Shown here piece after piece: positions 45,288 through 55,900 of a stretch of DNA of 64,000 nucleotides (the stretch's first letter is position 1; the number at the start of each line of letters is the position of its first letter). The stretch lies in the NCBI RefSeq assembly GCF_013266735.1, contig NZ_JABSNU010000013.1, positions 62,001 through 126,000 on the forward strand, read 5' to 3'. Under the pieces are notes generated by a model that saw nothing but the letters and a program-made list of their open reading frames with translations, was not told the DNA's origin and did not search any database. The DNA comes from Pedobacter foliorum. Its GTDB lineage: Bacteria > Bacteroidota > Bacteroidia > Sphingobacteriales > Sphingobacteriaceae. A program made the translations under genes and the position numbers.

Positions 45288-46286
45288 ATGTCACAAGGTT
45301 CCAATTTTGTAGATTATGTTAAAATATGCTGTCGCTCTGGAAAAGGAGGGTCGGGCTCTGCACACTTGCACCGGGATATACGGACTTCTACTGGTGGACC
45401 TGATGGTGGTGATGGTGGTCGTGGTGGTCACATCATACTAAGGGGAAATACTCAGTTCTGGACATTGCTTCACTTAAAATATCGTAAGCATATTATCGCT
45501 CAGGATGGTGCACCAGGTTCTAGTGGTACATCAACAGGGAAACAGGGTAAGGATGAAATTCTTGATGTTCCTCTTGGTACTATTGCTAAAGATGCTGAAA
45601 CCGGAGAAGTCCTTTTTGAGATTACTCAGGAGGGTGAAACCAAGATTCTTACTTCTGGAGGAAGAGGCGGTTTAGGTAACTGGCATTTTAAAACACCTAC
45701 TTTGCAAACTCCACGTTTTGCACAGCCAGGAGAATCAGGTAAAGAAGAGTGGATGGTACTTGAACTTAAGGTTCTTGCAGATGTTGGTTTGGTTGGATTT
45801 CCTAATGCGGGTAAATCAACTTTGTTGTCTGTAGTATCAGCTGCTAAACCAGAGATTGCAGATTATCCTTTTACAACGATTGTACCTAATTTAGGTATTG
45901 TTTCTTACAGGGATAATAAATCTTTTGTAATGGCGGATATTCCTGGAATTATAGAGGGTGCTTCTAAAGGTAAAGGATTAGGTTATAGATTTTTAAGACA
46001 TATAGAGCGTAATTCTGTATTGCTATTTATGGTGCCTGCTGATACACAAAGAACTATAACTGAAGAGTATGAAATACTTAAGGCAGAGCTTAAGGATTAT
46101 AACTCTGAGCTTATGCAAAAACCACATTTACTGGCGATTACCAAATCAGATATGCTTGATGAGGAACTAGTAGCAGAAATGAAGAAGGAACTTCCTAAAA
46201 ATATTCCTTCTATATTTATTTCATCTGTAGCACAAAAAGGATTAGTTGAATTAAAAGATATGATTTGGGCAGCTATTAATAGCTAA
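45288..46286 (+). CDS. Obg-family GTPase ObgE/CgtA
   Basis: The 332-residue protein has the glycine-rich Obg fold (residues 1-160: GSGSAHLHRDIRTSTGGPDG, GDGGRGGHIILRG) and a G domain with G1 GFPNAGKST, switch I ending in PFTT, G3 DIPGIIEGASKGKGLG and G4 TKSD. It is an essential ribosome-associated GTPase in 50S maturation. The C-terminal OCT domain present in some orthologs is absent; the protein ends at INS, as is usual in Bacteroidota. Its last 4 bases overlap the end of the convergent MFS gene. Confidence 0.97.
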   Translation: MSQGSNFVDYVKICCRSGKGGSGSAHLHRDIRTSTGGPDGGDGGRGGHIILRGNTQFWTLLHLKYRKHIIAQDGAPGSSGTSTGKQGKDEILDVPLGTIAKDAETGEVLFEITQEGETKILTSGGRGGLGNWHFKTPTLQTPRFAQPGESGKEEWMVLELKVLADVGLVGFPNAGKSTLLSVVSAAKPEIADYPFTTIVPNLGIVSYRDNKSFVMADIPGIIEGASKGKGLGYRFLRHIERNSVLLFMVPADTQRTITEEYEILKAELKDYNSELMQKPHLLAITKSDMLDEELVAEMKKELPKNIPSIFISSVAQKGLVELKDMIWAAINS

Positions 46287-47515
46287 GCATTCTTTCTATT
46301 TATAAACGAATGCCCCTTCATTGTTTTAAAAGCAATTAATACACTTATTAGCATCAATACAGCTCCGGCTAAAAACGGAGCTCCTGCAAATTTAACTGTC
46401 GCACCGGGCCTTGTAAACCATGCAAATAAGTTTGTCATGAATATGGGGCCTATAATTGCAGTTACACTCATTAAACTCGTTAATGCACCTTGCAATTCTC
46501 CTTGTTCGTTTTGAGGTACATTGCCAGACATAATTGCTTGTAAAGCAGGTCCTGCAATACCACCAAGGCAATAAGGAACCAGGAAAGCGAACATCATCCA
46601 GCTTTCTGAAGCGAAGGCAAACAGGAAAAGACCTATAGCATATAGAATAAACCCTACATAAATACTCTTTTCATTACCCAGTTTAGGATTAATAAAACGG
46701 ATTAAGCCACCTTGTACGGCAGCTACAAGAACACCTACTACAGTTAATGATATTCCTATCATTGAGGTACTCCAGTTAAACTTCTCGATATTGATAAATG
46801 TCCATGTGCTTTGCACTGAATGACTGGCTATATAAAGGAAAACAAGTGCTATGATTAGGCCGCCGAGACCTTTGTATTTTCTAAGCTGCATCAAAGAGCC
46901 AAGTGGGTTAGCTCTTTTCCATTCAAATGCACGTCTATGTTCTTTATCTAGTGATTCAGGTAATACAAAATAGCCATAAATCACATTAATAAAAGTTAAT
47001 ATTGCTGCGGCTACAAAAGGTACACGCGGACCAATTTCTCCAAGTAAACCTCCAAGGGCAGGGCCAATAATAAAGCCTACTCCAAAGGCTGCTCCAATCA
47101 TTCCGAAATTTTGTGCACGATTTTCTTTTGTACTGATGTCTGCAATATATGCTGTAGCTGTGGTCATGCTTGCGCCAAAAACACCGGCTATTATGCGACC
47201 TACAAAGAGCCACCATATGGTAGGGGCTAAGGCAAGGAAAATATAATCTATTCCGAATCCCAATAGGGATAAAAGTAGAACTGGTCGCCGACCGTATTTA
47301 TCACTTAGGTTTCCGATGATGGGAGCGCAAATAAATTGCATAATAGCATATGCAAAGGTTAACCAGCCACTCCATTGAGATGCCTGGCTAATATTGCCGC
47401 CAATTAGCTGTTCAATTAACTGAGGAAATACAGGGATGATAAGGCCAATGCCAATAACATCAAGTAGTAAGGTGATAAAAATGAAACTTAACGCAGCCTT
47501 TCGGGATGTTGCCAT
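46283..47515 (-). CDS. Tet/TCR-type MFS multidrug exporter
   Basis: From the ATG at 47515 (MATSRKAALSFIFITLLLDV) the protein has 410 residues and 12 hydrophobic segments; the frame is open to 47554 but the first 13 residues are not family-like. The motif A loop GNLSDKYGRRPVLLLSLLGF and motif D1-like LLLDVIGIGLIIPVFPQL are those of TetA-like drug:proton antiporters. It sits in the inner membrane. The resistance spectrum cannot be predicted; many chromosomal members of this branch in Bacteroidota do not confer tetracycline resistance. It is convergent with obgE. Confidence 0.88.
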   Translation of the reverse strand: MATSRKAALSFIFITLLLDVIGIGLIIPVFPQLIEQLIGGNISQASQWSGWLTFAYAIMQFICAPIIGNLSDKYGRRPVLLLSLLGFGIDYIFLALAPTIWWLFVGRIIAGVFGASMTTATAYIADISTKENRAQNFGMIGAAFGVGFIIGPALGGLLGEIGPRVPFVAAAILTFINVIYGYFVLPESLDKEHRRAFEWKRANPLGSLMQLRKYKGLGGLIIALVFLYIASHSVQSTWTFINIEKFNWSTSMIGISLTVVGVLVAAVQGGLIRFINPKLGNEKSIYVGFILYAIGLFLFAFASESWMMFAFLVPYCLGGIAGPALQAIMSGNVPQNEQGELQGALTSLMSVTAIIGPIFMTNLFAWFTRPGATVKFAGAPFLAGAVLMLISVLIAFKTMKGHSFINRKNA

Positions 47516-47567
47516 AAATAGTAGAAGTGTTTTACACCCCGCAAGGTATAACATTTGCTTGGGAAAA

Positions 47568-47999
47568 TTATTCTTTCTCCAGATATTCCTTTAATAAAGT
47601 GCCTATAATCATGTTCCATCCTTCAGTGAAATTATCTTTAGCAAATGCCGAATCCCTATCTGCAGGAAAGCTTTCTAAGCCCTCGTGCGTCAGCTTTAGT
47701 CTCGTTTTTTCTCCTTCTTCTGACAATTCGAAGGTTACATATGACATCCCTGGTTGGCTGTCGTAATGCCAACTGTAAATAAGTTTGTGGTAGGGCACTA
47801 CTTCGGTTACTTTACAAATATGAAGGTATTTTTTCTCTTCACTTCCACCATAAAACTTAAACTCAAAACCAACTTCCGGTTCAAATTCCTCAATGTCAAA
47901 ATACCATTGTTTCATCTTTTGGTTGTCAGTTAATGCTTGCCAAACACTATTTATTGAAGCATTAAGGATTCTCTCAATTACAATTGGTTCCGTTTTCAT
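47568..47999 (-). CDS. SRPBCC / AHSA1-like START-domain protein
   Basis: From the ATG at 47999 (MKTEPIVIERILNASINSVW) it has 143 residues; the frame runs to 48026 but the extra nine residues lack family character. The Bet v1/AHSA1 fold is seen in IERILNASINSVWQALTDNQ, MKQWYFDIEEFEPEVGFEF and the C-terminal GWNMIIGTLLKEYLE helix. Such small proteins bind hydrophobic ligands or act as Hsp90 co-chaperone-like domains, but bacterial function is mostly unknown. It is monocistronic and lies 52 bp upstream of the MFS start on the same strand, so some coupling is possible. Confidence 0.85.
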   Translation of the reverse strand: MKTEPIVIERILNASINSVWQALTDNQKMKQWYFDIEEFEPEVGFEFKFYGGSEEKKYLHICKVTEVVPYHKLIYSWHYDSQPGMSYVTFELSEEGEKTRLKLTHEGLESFPADRDSAFAKDNFTEGWNMIIGTLLKEYLEKE

Positions 48000-48101
48000 A
48001 GCGTTACATTTGTTTATTGAATACACAACAGATATTTTGCCATTAAGTTCTAAGTTTAAACGAAAGCTTTTGGTTGCCTAAAATAAGATTAGAAACAGAC
48101 A

Positions 48102-50267
48102 TTAAACCTGACTTGTTAATTGAGGGACTTGTAACTTCCAAAGATTTGCATAGGCAGAATTTTTATCAAATAACAACTCGTTATGTGTTCCTTCTTCAAC
48201 CACAAGTCCTTTGTCTAATACAATGATCTTGTCAGCATTGTTTAGTGTGCTTAGGCGATGGGCTATAACGATTACAGTTTTATTTTGTGCCTTTAATAGT
48301 TCAATCATTCTTTGCACATGCTGCTCAGATGCTGAGTCCAATGAGGAAGTAGCTTCATCAAGGATAAGAATCTCTGGATTACAATATATTGCTCTGGCTA
48401 TTGCTATACGCTGTCTTTGTCCGCCTGATAGGGTAGTCCCATTTTCTCCAAGGTATGTTTGGAATCCTGATGGCAGTGTTTCTATAAAGTCTATAATTCC
48501 AAGTTGAGTGGATATATCGATGATTCTTTGCATATCCGGTTCATAATCACCAACTGCAATATTGTCAATTACGTTTCCGGCGAAGAGGTCAATTTTCTGT
48601 GGTACTACAGAAACAACATTTCTAAGAGAAGAGTTACGAATATATTTTAAGTCGTATTTGCCAATGCTAACATTCCCTTTTTGGATAGGGTAGATGTTTT
48701 GGAGTATAGACATGAGGGTTGATTTACCCGAGCCGCTTTCTCCAACAATGGCAGTGAATTTCCCTTTAGGTATGGTTAAGTTAAGGTTTTCAAAAACTGT
48801 AACCCTGGTTCCATAACGGAAAGAAACATTCTCAAAATGAATATCACCTATTTTATCAGGTGTAAGATCAATCTGGTTCTCATCATTTTCTCTCTCTAAG
48901 TCCATGATCTCAAATAGCCTGTCAGCAGCTATAACGGCATCCTGAACGGTTCTATTCATGCCAATTAAAGAAGATACCGGTCCGGTGAAATAACCTATAA
49001 GTGTATAAAATGATAGCAGTTCACCTGGGGTAATTTTACTTTCCAATACATAGCCTGCGCCTACCCATAACAAGATAATGGTAAGTAATCGCGACACCAA
49101 TTCGGAAGAGGTTCCTGAAAAAACGGAATTGATATTAGATTTAAATCCTGTTTGCAATAATTTTATAAAGCGTGTTTCAGTTTTTTCATTGGCATGCCCC
49201 TCTAAACCGAAACGTTTTATTGTCCCTATAGCATTTAAGCTTTCAACTAATTGTGATTCCAGTTCAGCTGAATCCTCCATTAGCTTTCTCTGAGCCTTTT
49301 TATTCAGTTTATTAGTAATGTAGTAGATCAGGAGATATAATGGGATTACCGTTAGCATGATTAAGGCCAGCTTCCAGTAATAGGTAAACATCATTATAAA
49401 TGAGAAAAATACAATAAAGATGTTTACTAAAAAGTTTATGCTCACATCATTAAGGAAGGCTCTGATTTTTACTGCATCATTAATCCTTGAAATGATTTCG
49501 CCGACACGCATGGTGTCAAAAAACTGTTGAGGTAGTTTTAGCAAGTGTTTGTAATACCCTAGTATCAGTTGGGCATCTATCATTTGCCCTGTTTTGAGGG
49601 TGAAGATAGTTTTAGCCGTGCCTATAAAGAGTTGAAGTGCCAGAATGACAATCATTCCTATACTCATTAAATTGAGTAAGTTCCTATTCCCATCTACAAG
49701 TACAAAATCGACTAACTTTTGTACAAATACAGAAGTAGATAATCCAAGTATGGTATAAACAATTGCGCCAAATAATGCCTGTAAAAGGATGCTTTTGTGA
49801 GGTCGTATCAGATTCCAGAAGCGACCTTGTACAGATACTTTTTCATTTCCCGACTGAAACTCTTCGGCAGGAAGAAGCAGTACTAAAGCGCCTGTCCATT
49901 CTTTTTTAAACAACTCATGACTTTTGCGGTGCATCTGCCCGTCAATCGGATCCATCACCTCAACATATTTACTGGTGACTTTATAAATCACCACATAGTG
50001 TTGTAGGATGTTTTCGACAATAAGATGTGCAACGGCCGGTTTTGGAATTTTAAAGAGACTATCAAATGGGCCTTTAACCCCTTTAGCCTCAAAGCCCAAT
50101 TTTTCGGCAGCCTCTACCATTCCAAGTACGTTTGTTCCCTTTTTGTCTGTACCTGCAAGTTGCCTGATACGTGCAAGAGGCAAATCTAATTTATAGTGGG
50201 ATGCTATAGAGGCAAGGCAAGCTGCTCCACAGTCAGTTATATCATGTTGTTTTACTTTGATGCTCAT
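48102..50267 (-). CDS. Peptidase-containing ABC transporter (C39 peptidase, PCAT)
   Basis: The 721-residue protein combines an N-terminal C39 peptidase with the complete triad C13 (in QHDITDCGAACLASIA), H90 (ILQHYVVIY) and D106 (MDPIDG), a six-helix membrane domain (about 160-440) and an ATPase with Walker A GESGSGKST, signature LSGGQRQRIAIARA, Walker B ILILDEATSSLD and H-loop AHRLS. It removes double-glycine leaders and exports the mature peptide. The ATG at 50267 lies 7 bp after the HlyD stop; a frame extension to 50294 would overlap. With the HlyD protein and leader-peptide gene upstream it forms a three-gene export operon. Confidence 0.92.
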   Translation of the reverse strand: MSIKVKQHDITDCGAACLASIASHYKLDLPLARIRQLAGTDKKGTNVLGMVEAAEKLGFEAKGVKGPFDSLFKIPKPAVAHLIVENILQHYVVIYKVTSKYVEVMDPIDGQMHRKSHELFKKEWTGALVLLLPAEEFQSGNEKVSVQGRFWNLIRPHKSILLQALFGAIVYTILGLSTSVFVQKLVDFVLVDGNRNLLNLMSIGMIVILALQLFIGTAKTIFTLKTGQMIDAQLILGYYKHLLKLPQQFFDTMRVGEIISRINDAVKIRAFLNDVSINFLVNIFIVFFSFIMMFTYYWKLALIMLTVIPLYLLIYYITNKLNKKAQRKLMEDSAELESQLVESLNAIGTIKRFGLEGHANEKTETRFIKLLQTGFKSNINSVFSGTSSELVSRLLTIILLWVGAGYVLESKITPGELLSFYTLIGYFTGPVSSLIGMNRTVQDAVIAADRLFEIMDLERENDENQIDLTPDKIGDIHFENVSFRYGTRVTVFENLNLTIPKGKFTAIVGESGSGKSTLMSILQNIYPIQKGNVSIGKYDLKYIRNSSLRNVVSVVPQKIDLFAGNVIDNIAVGDYEPDMQRIIDISTQLGIIDFIETLPSGFQTYLGENGTTLSGGQRQRIAIARAIYCNPEILILDEATSSLDSASEQHVQRMIELLKAQNKTVIVIAHRLSTLNNADKIIVLDKGLVVEEGTHNELLFDKNSAYANLWKLQVPQLTSQV

Positions 50268-50274
50268 AGCCTTC

Positions 50275-51447
50275 TCATATCGCTCCGCTAACATTTGGAT
50301 TTACCCAATCATCTACCTTATCGTATAATAATTGGTATAAACTCCTTTCGGTTACAGTAAAGCGGGCAGTAAAATTCATACCCTTTTTTAAATATCCTTT
50401 GTAACCATTTTTTAAAACTAAATAATTCCTGTCCAGACTACATTTTACCTTAAACACGGGCTGGCTATTGTTAATTATGATGATATCATCAGAAATGTCC
50501 AGCACTTTTCCTTCGGCTAAGCCCCATTGATTATAGTTAAATGCATCTATTTGGAAACGAACCTGCTGTCCTTTTTTTATTAAACCAATATCTGCAGGTT
50601 TGATATAGCAAAAGGCCGTTATGTTCGTGTCGGGAGATATTTCTCCTATTTTTTGATTGGCAAAAACATAAGCTCCTTTTTGAAGACCAACTAAGTTTTG
50701 TAATGAACCAGCTATAGGTGCTCTTAATATGTATTGCTTTTTTTGTTCGTTTATTTCTACCTGCTGACCAGAAAGCTCACGCAATTCATTGCGCAATTGA
50801 TTAGCCTCTGTTTGCCATTGGGTTTTATATTTTGTACTAACCATTAAAAATGCAGATTCTGCCTGTTCAAGTTCAAATTTATACTTGTCGTATTCAGACT
50901 CTGTAAGCACTTTATTCTGGTATAGCTTGTTGTATCGGTTGAAGGTGCTCTCGGCTTGCTTTTTTGCTATTCTTGCATTTTCAAGCTCTTGGGCAAATTG
51001 CTGCCAGGAAGCATTGTACTGACCTGTTTGCAGACTTGGATAACTGTATCCGTTTCGGTTAATATAAATTAACAGCATACTTATATCCTTCAGGAATTGT
51101 CCGATTTGTCCCTGACGGTTTTGTACCAAGGCACCCTGCTGTTTGGGGAGCGCTCCATCAATAATTAGGAGTGTATCGCCTTGTTTAAGTTTCTTATTGT
51201 CTGTAAGCTTAAGCAGGGTAAGTCTGCCGTTTACAGGTATTGTTAGTTCAGTTTTTTCAATTGAAGATTGTAATAGACCAGAGCTTTTTACACTGATTGG
51301 AGTTTTTATAAATGGGAGAGCGGCAAAGGTTCCAAGGATTGCAAATACTGCAATTAGGTATATTAGCTTGGTTGACTTATTGATTTGTGATCGATAAACA
51401 AGAGAGGTACTTGAAATTGTTTCTGCGGAATAGGTAGACAGGGGCAT
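50275..51447 (-). CDS. HlyD-type membrane-fusion/adaptor protein
   Basis: The 390-residue protein (ATG at 51447, MPLSTYSAET) has one transmembrane helix (KLIYLIAVFAILGTFAALPF), a lipoyl-like segment (TIPVNGRLTLLKLTDNKKLK, then QGDTLLIIDG), a long coiled-coil (NARIAKKQAESTFNRYNKLY to about 230) and a beta-barrel end. It links the PCAT transporter to the outer membrane in the periplasm, as in type-I-like bacteriocin exporters. An upstream GTG at 51474 is in frame but overlaps the 51464-51498 hairpin, so the ATG is preferred. It follows the leader-peptide gene and is spaced 7 bp from the transporter gene. Confidence 0.9.
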   Translation of the reverse strand: MPLSTYSAETISSTSLVYRSQINKSTKLIYLIAVFAILGTFAALPFIKTPISVKSSGLLQSSIEKTELTIPVNGRLTLLKLTDNKKLKQGDTLLIIDGALPKQQGALVQNRQGQIGQFLKDISMLLIYINRNGYSYPSLQTGQYNASWQQFAQELENARIAKKQAESTFNRYNKLYQNKVLTESEYDKYKFELEQAESAFLMVSTKYKTQWQTEANQLRNELRELSGQQVEINEQKKQYILRAPIAGSLQNLVGLQKGAYVFANQKIGEISPDTNITAFCYIKPADIGLIKKGQQVRFQIDAFNYNQWGLAEGKVLDISDDIIIINNSQPVFKVKCSLDRNYLVLKNGYKGYLKKGMNFTARFTVTERSLYQLLYDKVDDWVNPNVSGAI

Positions 51448-51463
51448 ATAGGGGGATATTAAA

Positions 51464-51498
51464 GTAACCACCACTCTGAATTTCAGAATGGCGGTTAC
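51464..51498 (-). promoter_or_regulatory. Attenuator-like hairpin between peptide gene and exporter genes
   Basis: A near-perfect 17-bp stem (51464-51480 with 51482-51498, 15 of 17 pairs) lies between the stop of the leader-peptide gene and the HlyD ATG. Only a weak T stretch follows on the minus strand. Such a site would let most transcripts end after the peptide gene, giving more peptide than exporter, or protect the mRNA 3' end. Confidence 0.55.
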
Positions 51499-51510
51499 AG
51501 ATATTTTTTC

Positions 51511-51717
51511 TTACAGGCTCCAAACCAGTTTCAAAACATTTGTTAATGTTTTGCTTAAGAAAGAAGAAGTATCAGCAGCTACAGAGTTTACAGTACCTAC
51601 AACAGAAGTCAAAAGACTATCTAAGATACCACCTAGCAAACCACCACCTTCAACTTTTGTCATTTCAGCTGTGTTCATTTCTTGAACACCAAGATTGTTT
51701 AATTCTAACTTGTTCAT
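51511..51717 (-). CDS. Double-glycine-leader peptide, putative bacteriocin or signal precursor
   Basis: The 68-residue protein has a classic leader: MNKLELNNLGVQEMNTAEMT followed by KVEGG, with Leu/Met/Glu spacing before Gly24-Gly25. Cleavage after Gly25 would leave a 43-residue core starting GLLGGILDSLLTSVVGTVNS, rich in Gly, Ser, Leu and Val, free of cysteine, amphipathic and ending in VLKLVWSL. The exporter pair encoded immediately downstream has a full C39 triad, so it is very likely the processor. I do not recognise the core; no immunity gene and no modification enzyme are visible beside it. Function could be an antimicrobial peptide, a quorum signal or a surface factor. Confidence 0.8.
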   Translation of the reverse strand: MNKLELNNLGVQEMNTAEMTKVEGGGLLGGILDSLLTSVVGTVNSVAADTSSFLSKTLTNVLKLVWSL

Positions 51718-51979
51718 AATAGGGGTTGTTATTATTAAATTCCTTACTCATTAAAGGCTTTTCAGGATACGCCTATGTTGGCCAACACTGAAACGAAAGT
51801 AGTAATAAAAGTGAAAAAACAATGTCGAGGTAGTGGAGCTCAAATGACACCATATGTTGACTTATATAGGTGAAATGTGGGTTTTTGGCTTTAAAACCAT
51901 TTGTATAATAGGGAAATCAATGGTGTGCTCAAATTTGTTCAATTTGTTCATTTAGTGCAGTCTGCAGCAGTCGAAAATT

Positions 51980-52858
51980 CTAGATGCTTTCTGTCCTTAT
52001 TTTAAGGTATTCATTCCTATACTGAAGAGGAGTTTTTCCTGTTACCTCTTTAAATTGCTTGTTAAAATTAGAAAGAGTTGTGTAGCCCGCATCATAACTC
52101 ACACTGTTGATGCTGATTTTATTTTCATTCAGAAGTTTGCGCGCATAATCAATTCTTAGCTCCTTTAAGAAATCTGAAAAAGACTTGTTAACTCTCGATT
52201 TGAAATATCTGCTAAATGAAGTCGGTGTCATGTTTATAAGATCGGCTATAACCTCCAGGCTTATCTTGTGTTTAAAATTCTTCATTATGTAATGATAGAT
52301 CTTATTCATCCTGTCAGACTCAGTTCTGTTGTTTATTGGGATATAATTAACATGAGTAATGGGGTGGCATTCTGTAGACTCAGCTAGAGTATTTAAGATT
52401 TGAAGTAATATAATTATCCTAGTTGCGCCTTTTGCATGAAGTAATTCCTGCATCATTTTGCTGACAACCTTATTGGTTTTACCATGAATCTCCAAACCTC
52501 TTCCTGCATTTTCAAATAGTAAGCGGATGTTCTCCAATTCCTCCTTTGTGTTGATGATATCCCCTAGAAAGTTTTGCGGAAAGTAGATTACTATACCTAG
52601 CGTTTTGGATAACTTTTTAATATCCGCCGGGTCGTTCCTCCATAGGTGTGGTAGATTTGGCCCTGTAAATACAAGGTCGCCAGGATTAAAAGGTTTAATG
52701 TTATCTCCAATAAAGCGTGTTCCCCAGCCTTTTAGTACCAAAAACAATTGATATTCAGGATGCAAGTGTAAGTTAGGGTCGAAATTTAATTCCTCCAGTC
52801 GCTTTACAACCAGTACTTTGGAGTATGGGATAGCTGATTTTTGAACAATACTTTTCAT
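51980..52858 (-). CDS. AraC-family transcriptional regulator (cupin + HTH)
   Basis: The 292-residue protein has an N-terminal cupin-like sensor (NLHLHPEYQLFLVLKGWGTR, then PGDLVFTGPNLPHLWRND) and the AraC double helix-turn-helix (ISLEVIADLINMTPTSFSRY, ISINSVSYDAGYTTLSNFNK, TGKTPLQYRNEYL). It is divergent from the ThuA/propeller operon with 113 bp between starts, so it most likely regulates it. Its sensor resembles that of the AraC gene at 30911-31771. The ligand is probably a sugar or sugar acid. Confidence 0.9.
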   Translation of the reverse strand: MKSIVQKSAIPYSKVLVVKRLEELNFDPNLHLHPEYQLFLVLKGWGTRFIGDNIKPFNPGDLVFTGPNLPHLWRNDPADIKKLSKTLGIVIYFPQNFLGDIINTKEELENIRLLFENAGRGLEIHGKTNKVVSKMMQELLHAKGATRIIILLQILNTLAESTECHPITHVNYIPINNRTESDRMNKIYHYIMKNFKHKISLEVIADLINMTPTSFSRYFKSRVNKSFSDFLKELRIDYARKLLNENKISINSVSYDAGYTTLSNFNKQFKEVTGKTPLQYRNEYLKIRTESI

Positions 52859-52971
52859 CTAATGTGAAAGTATGTAAAAATAAGTCAATGACAAAATAGA
52901 GTTAGAATCTGATAAAATTTAGATAGAATAATGATATAATAATTGGCTTATTTGTATTTCCAAATATAAGA

Positions 52972-55900
52972 ATGGCCAAAATGAAAAAGATTATTTTTCT
53001 AATCGTACTAAGTAGTATCCTGTTTCAATATTGTTCCAATAAAACCAGGGTAGTGGGTGGAAACACAGAAAAGCAGCATCCTCGGAGAGCTGAAGTTTTA
53101 TTTCTGGGGAATGAAAGCACCCATCACAATTCATCAAAACTTGCACCAATGCTAATCAGTCCTCTTTTTGCGCTGGGCATTAATGTTACTTATACAGCAG
53201 ATACAAGTTTGTTAAACACAGAAACGCTTAATAAATACGATGGCATAATTATTTATGGTAATTACGATACCATTACGCCAGATAAAGAAAAAGCGCTTAA
53301 AGATTTTGTAGAAGGTGGAAAAGCATTGATACCTATCCATTCTGCATCATTCTGCTTTCAAAATTCTGATTGGTACATTAAGGCTGTCGGTGGACAGTTT
53401 AGTACGCATAAAACGGGGGTATTCTCTGCGGTAACTGTAAACAAAAATCATCCGGTTATGAAGGGTGTTAATCCATTCTCATCATGGGACGAAACGTATG
53501 TTCATACGAAGTTAAATCCAGATATGACCGTTTTGCAGGAACGTGTGGAGGGTGACTTACATGAACCATATACCTGGGTTCGTAAACAAGGTAAGGGAAG
53601 GGTATTTTACACTGCAAGTGGTCACAATGACAGTACTTGGAAGCAACCTGATTTTATAAAACTTATCGGAAACGGTGTACTATGGGCATTGGGAGATAAG
53701 GTTCAAAAACAAATTTTAGACTATAAAATTCCGGTAGGTGTATATTCAGATGCTAACATACCTAATTACGAAAATCGTAATCCTGCACCAAGATTTCAGC
53801 ATGCTTTTACACCTGCAGAATCTCAAAAGCGCATTCAGGTTCCTGTAGATTTTGATATACAGTTATTTGCTTCAGAACCTGATATTATCAATCCTATTTC
53901 AATGGCATGGGATGAAAAGGGTAGGTTATGGGTAATAGAGACTATTGACTATCCAAATACGATAAGAAATAAAGATGGTAAGGGTGATGATAGAATAAAA
54001 ATCTGTGAGGATACAGATGGTGACGGCAAAGCCGATAAGTTTACAATTTTTGCTGATGGCCTAAATATTCCTACCAGTATCATGTTTTCAAATGGTGGTG
54101 TAATAGTTGCTCAGGCTCCGAATTTTATTTTCTTGAAGGATACTGATGGGGATGATAAAGCTGATATTCGTGAGAACCTTATAACTGGTTGGGGTAAAAG
54201 TGATACTCATGCAGGGCCATCTAATTTAAAATATGGCTTTGATAATAAGATATGGGGAGTTGTAGGTTATTCCGGTTTTGAGGGTAAAATTGGCGATCAG
54301 AATTTAAAGTTTGGTCAGGGTGTTTATAGCTTCAGTCCTGATGGTAAGAACTTCGATTTTAAAGGCAGAACAAGTAATAACACCTGGGGATTAGCTTTTA
54401 CAGAAGATAACGACGTATTTATTTCTACAGCCAATAATACACATACGGCATTTTTCTCGATGCCTGAAAAATATATGCGCAAAGTATTGCCGGGTTCTAA
54501 TGTTCAATCAGTTCAGAAGATTGATGGGCACTATGAGATGCATGTGGTATTTCCAAATTTAAGACAAGTGGATGTGCATGGTGGTTTCACTGCTGCAGCA
54601 GGACATAATTTTTATACAGCCAGAAATTTCCCTAAAAGCTATTGGAATAGAACAGCTTTTGTTTGTGAGCCTACTGGTCGTGTAATCCACAGTGCAATAC
54701 TTGAAAAAGAAGGAGCTGGATTTATTGAAAAAGATGGCTGGAACTTTTTAGCAAGTTCTGATGAGTGGGTAGGCCCGGTACATGCCGAAGTTGGTCCTGA
54801 TGGTGCAGTATGGGTGGCAGACTGGTATGATTTTATCATTCAGCATAATCCTACACCTCGTGGATTTGAGAATGGTGAAGGTAATGCTTATATAAACCCA
54901 TTGCGTGATCGTGTACGCGGTCGTGTTTACAGAATTAAATATAAAAACGCAAAACCGTATACTCCTATTAAGCTGTCTAAAGACAATCCTGAAGGATTAT
55001 TGTCGGCTTTAGAAAATGATAATTTATTCTGGAGGATGACAGCTCAGCGCTTACTGGTAGAATCTAAAAACTTGTCAGTTTTGCCTGGTCTTTACAAAAT
55101 TATTAATAACCAAAAGGTTGATGAAATAGGCTTAAATGGACCGGCTGTAAATGCAATCTGGACTTTACAGGGATTAGGTACTTTAGATGGATCTAATGCT
55201 GAAGCTTTAAAAGTAGTGCAGTCAGCGTTAAGCCATCCGGCGGCTGGTGTAAGGAAAGCAGCAATTCAGGCACTTCCGAAAGACAATGCAATGATTGGGG
55301 CAATCCAAAAAGCAAATTTACTTAAGGATAAAGATTTGCGTGTACGATTAGCGGCCATACTTGCCATATCAGATATACCGGCTTCTGTTCACCTTGGGCA
55401 TCTTTTATATGAAGCGGCTACAGATTCTGTAAATGCAAAGGATAAGTATGTTGCGCAGGCATTGTATACAGCAGCATTACTGCACCATGAGGGATTTTTA
55501 GCAATGTCTAAAACTGCTTCAAGTCAGTCACCATTTATACAGACAATCGTTAAGGAGATTCTTCCAAATGTAAAAACTAAAGAAGTTGCCACGTCTGAAA
55601 AGGAGCATCATTCTGCAAATCCTGCTAATGAAGTGGTGATCAATATTAAGATTGTTGAGCACGTGATGAAGTTTAATAAAACCTCATTCACTGTAAAAGC
55701 AGGACAAACAGTAACTATCAACCTGGAAAACCCTGATTTTATGCAGCACAATATGGTAATCGCTAAACCAGGTACACTTAAAAAAGTTGGTGCAGCGGCT
55801 GATGAAATGGCGAAAGATCCTAATGGTGCAGAGAAAAATTATGTGCCCGCTATTCCTGAAATCTTGTTCTCAACTAAGTTGTTGAATCCGGAAGAAAAAG

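Noticed and set aside
51841..51960. A second small peptide gene beside the double-glycine peptide
   Set aside because: The minus-strand frame starting MNKLNKFEHT is under 30 codons and has no glycine-glycine leader site, so it was not called.
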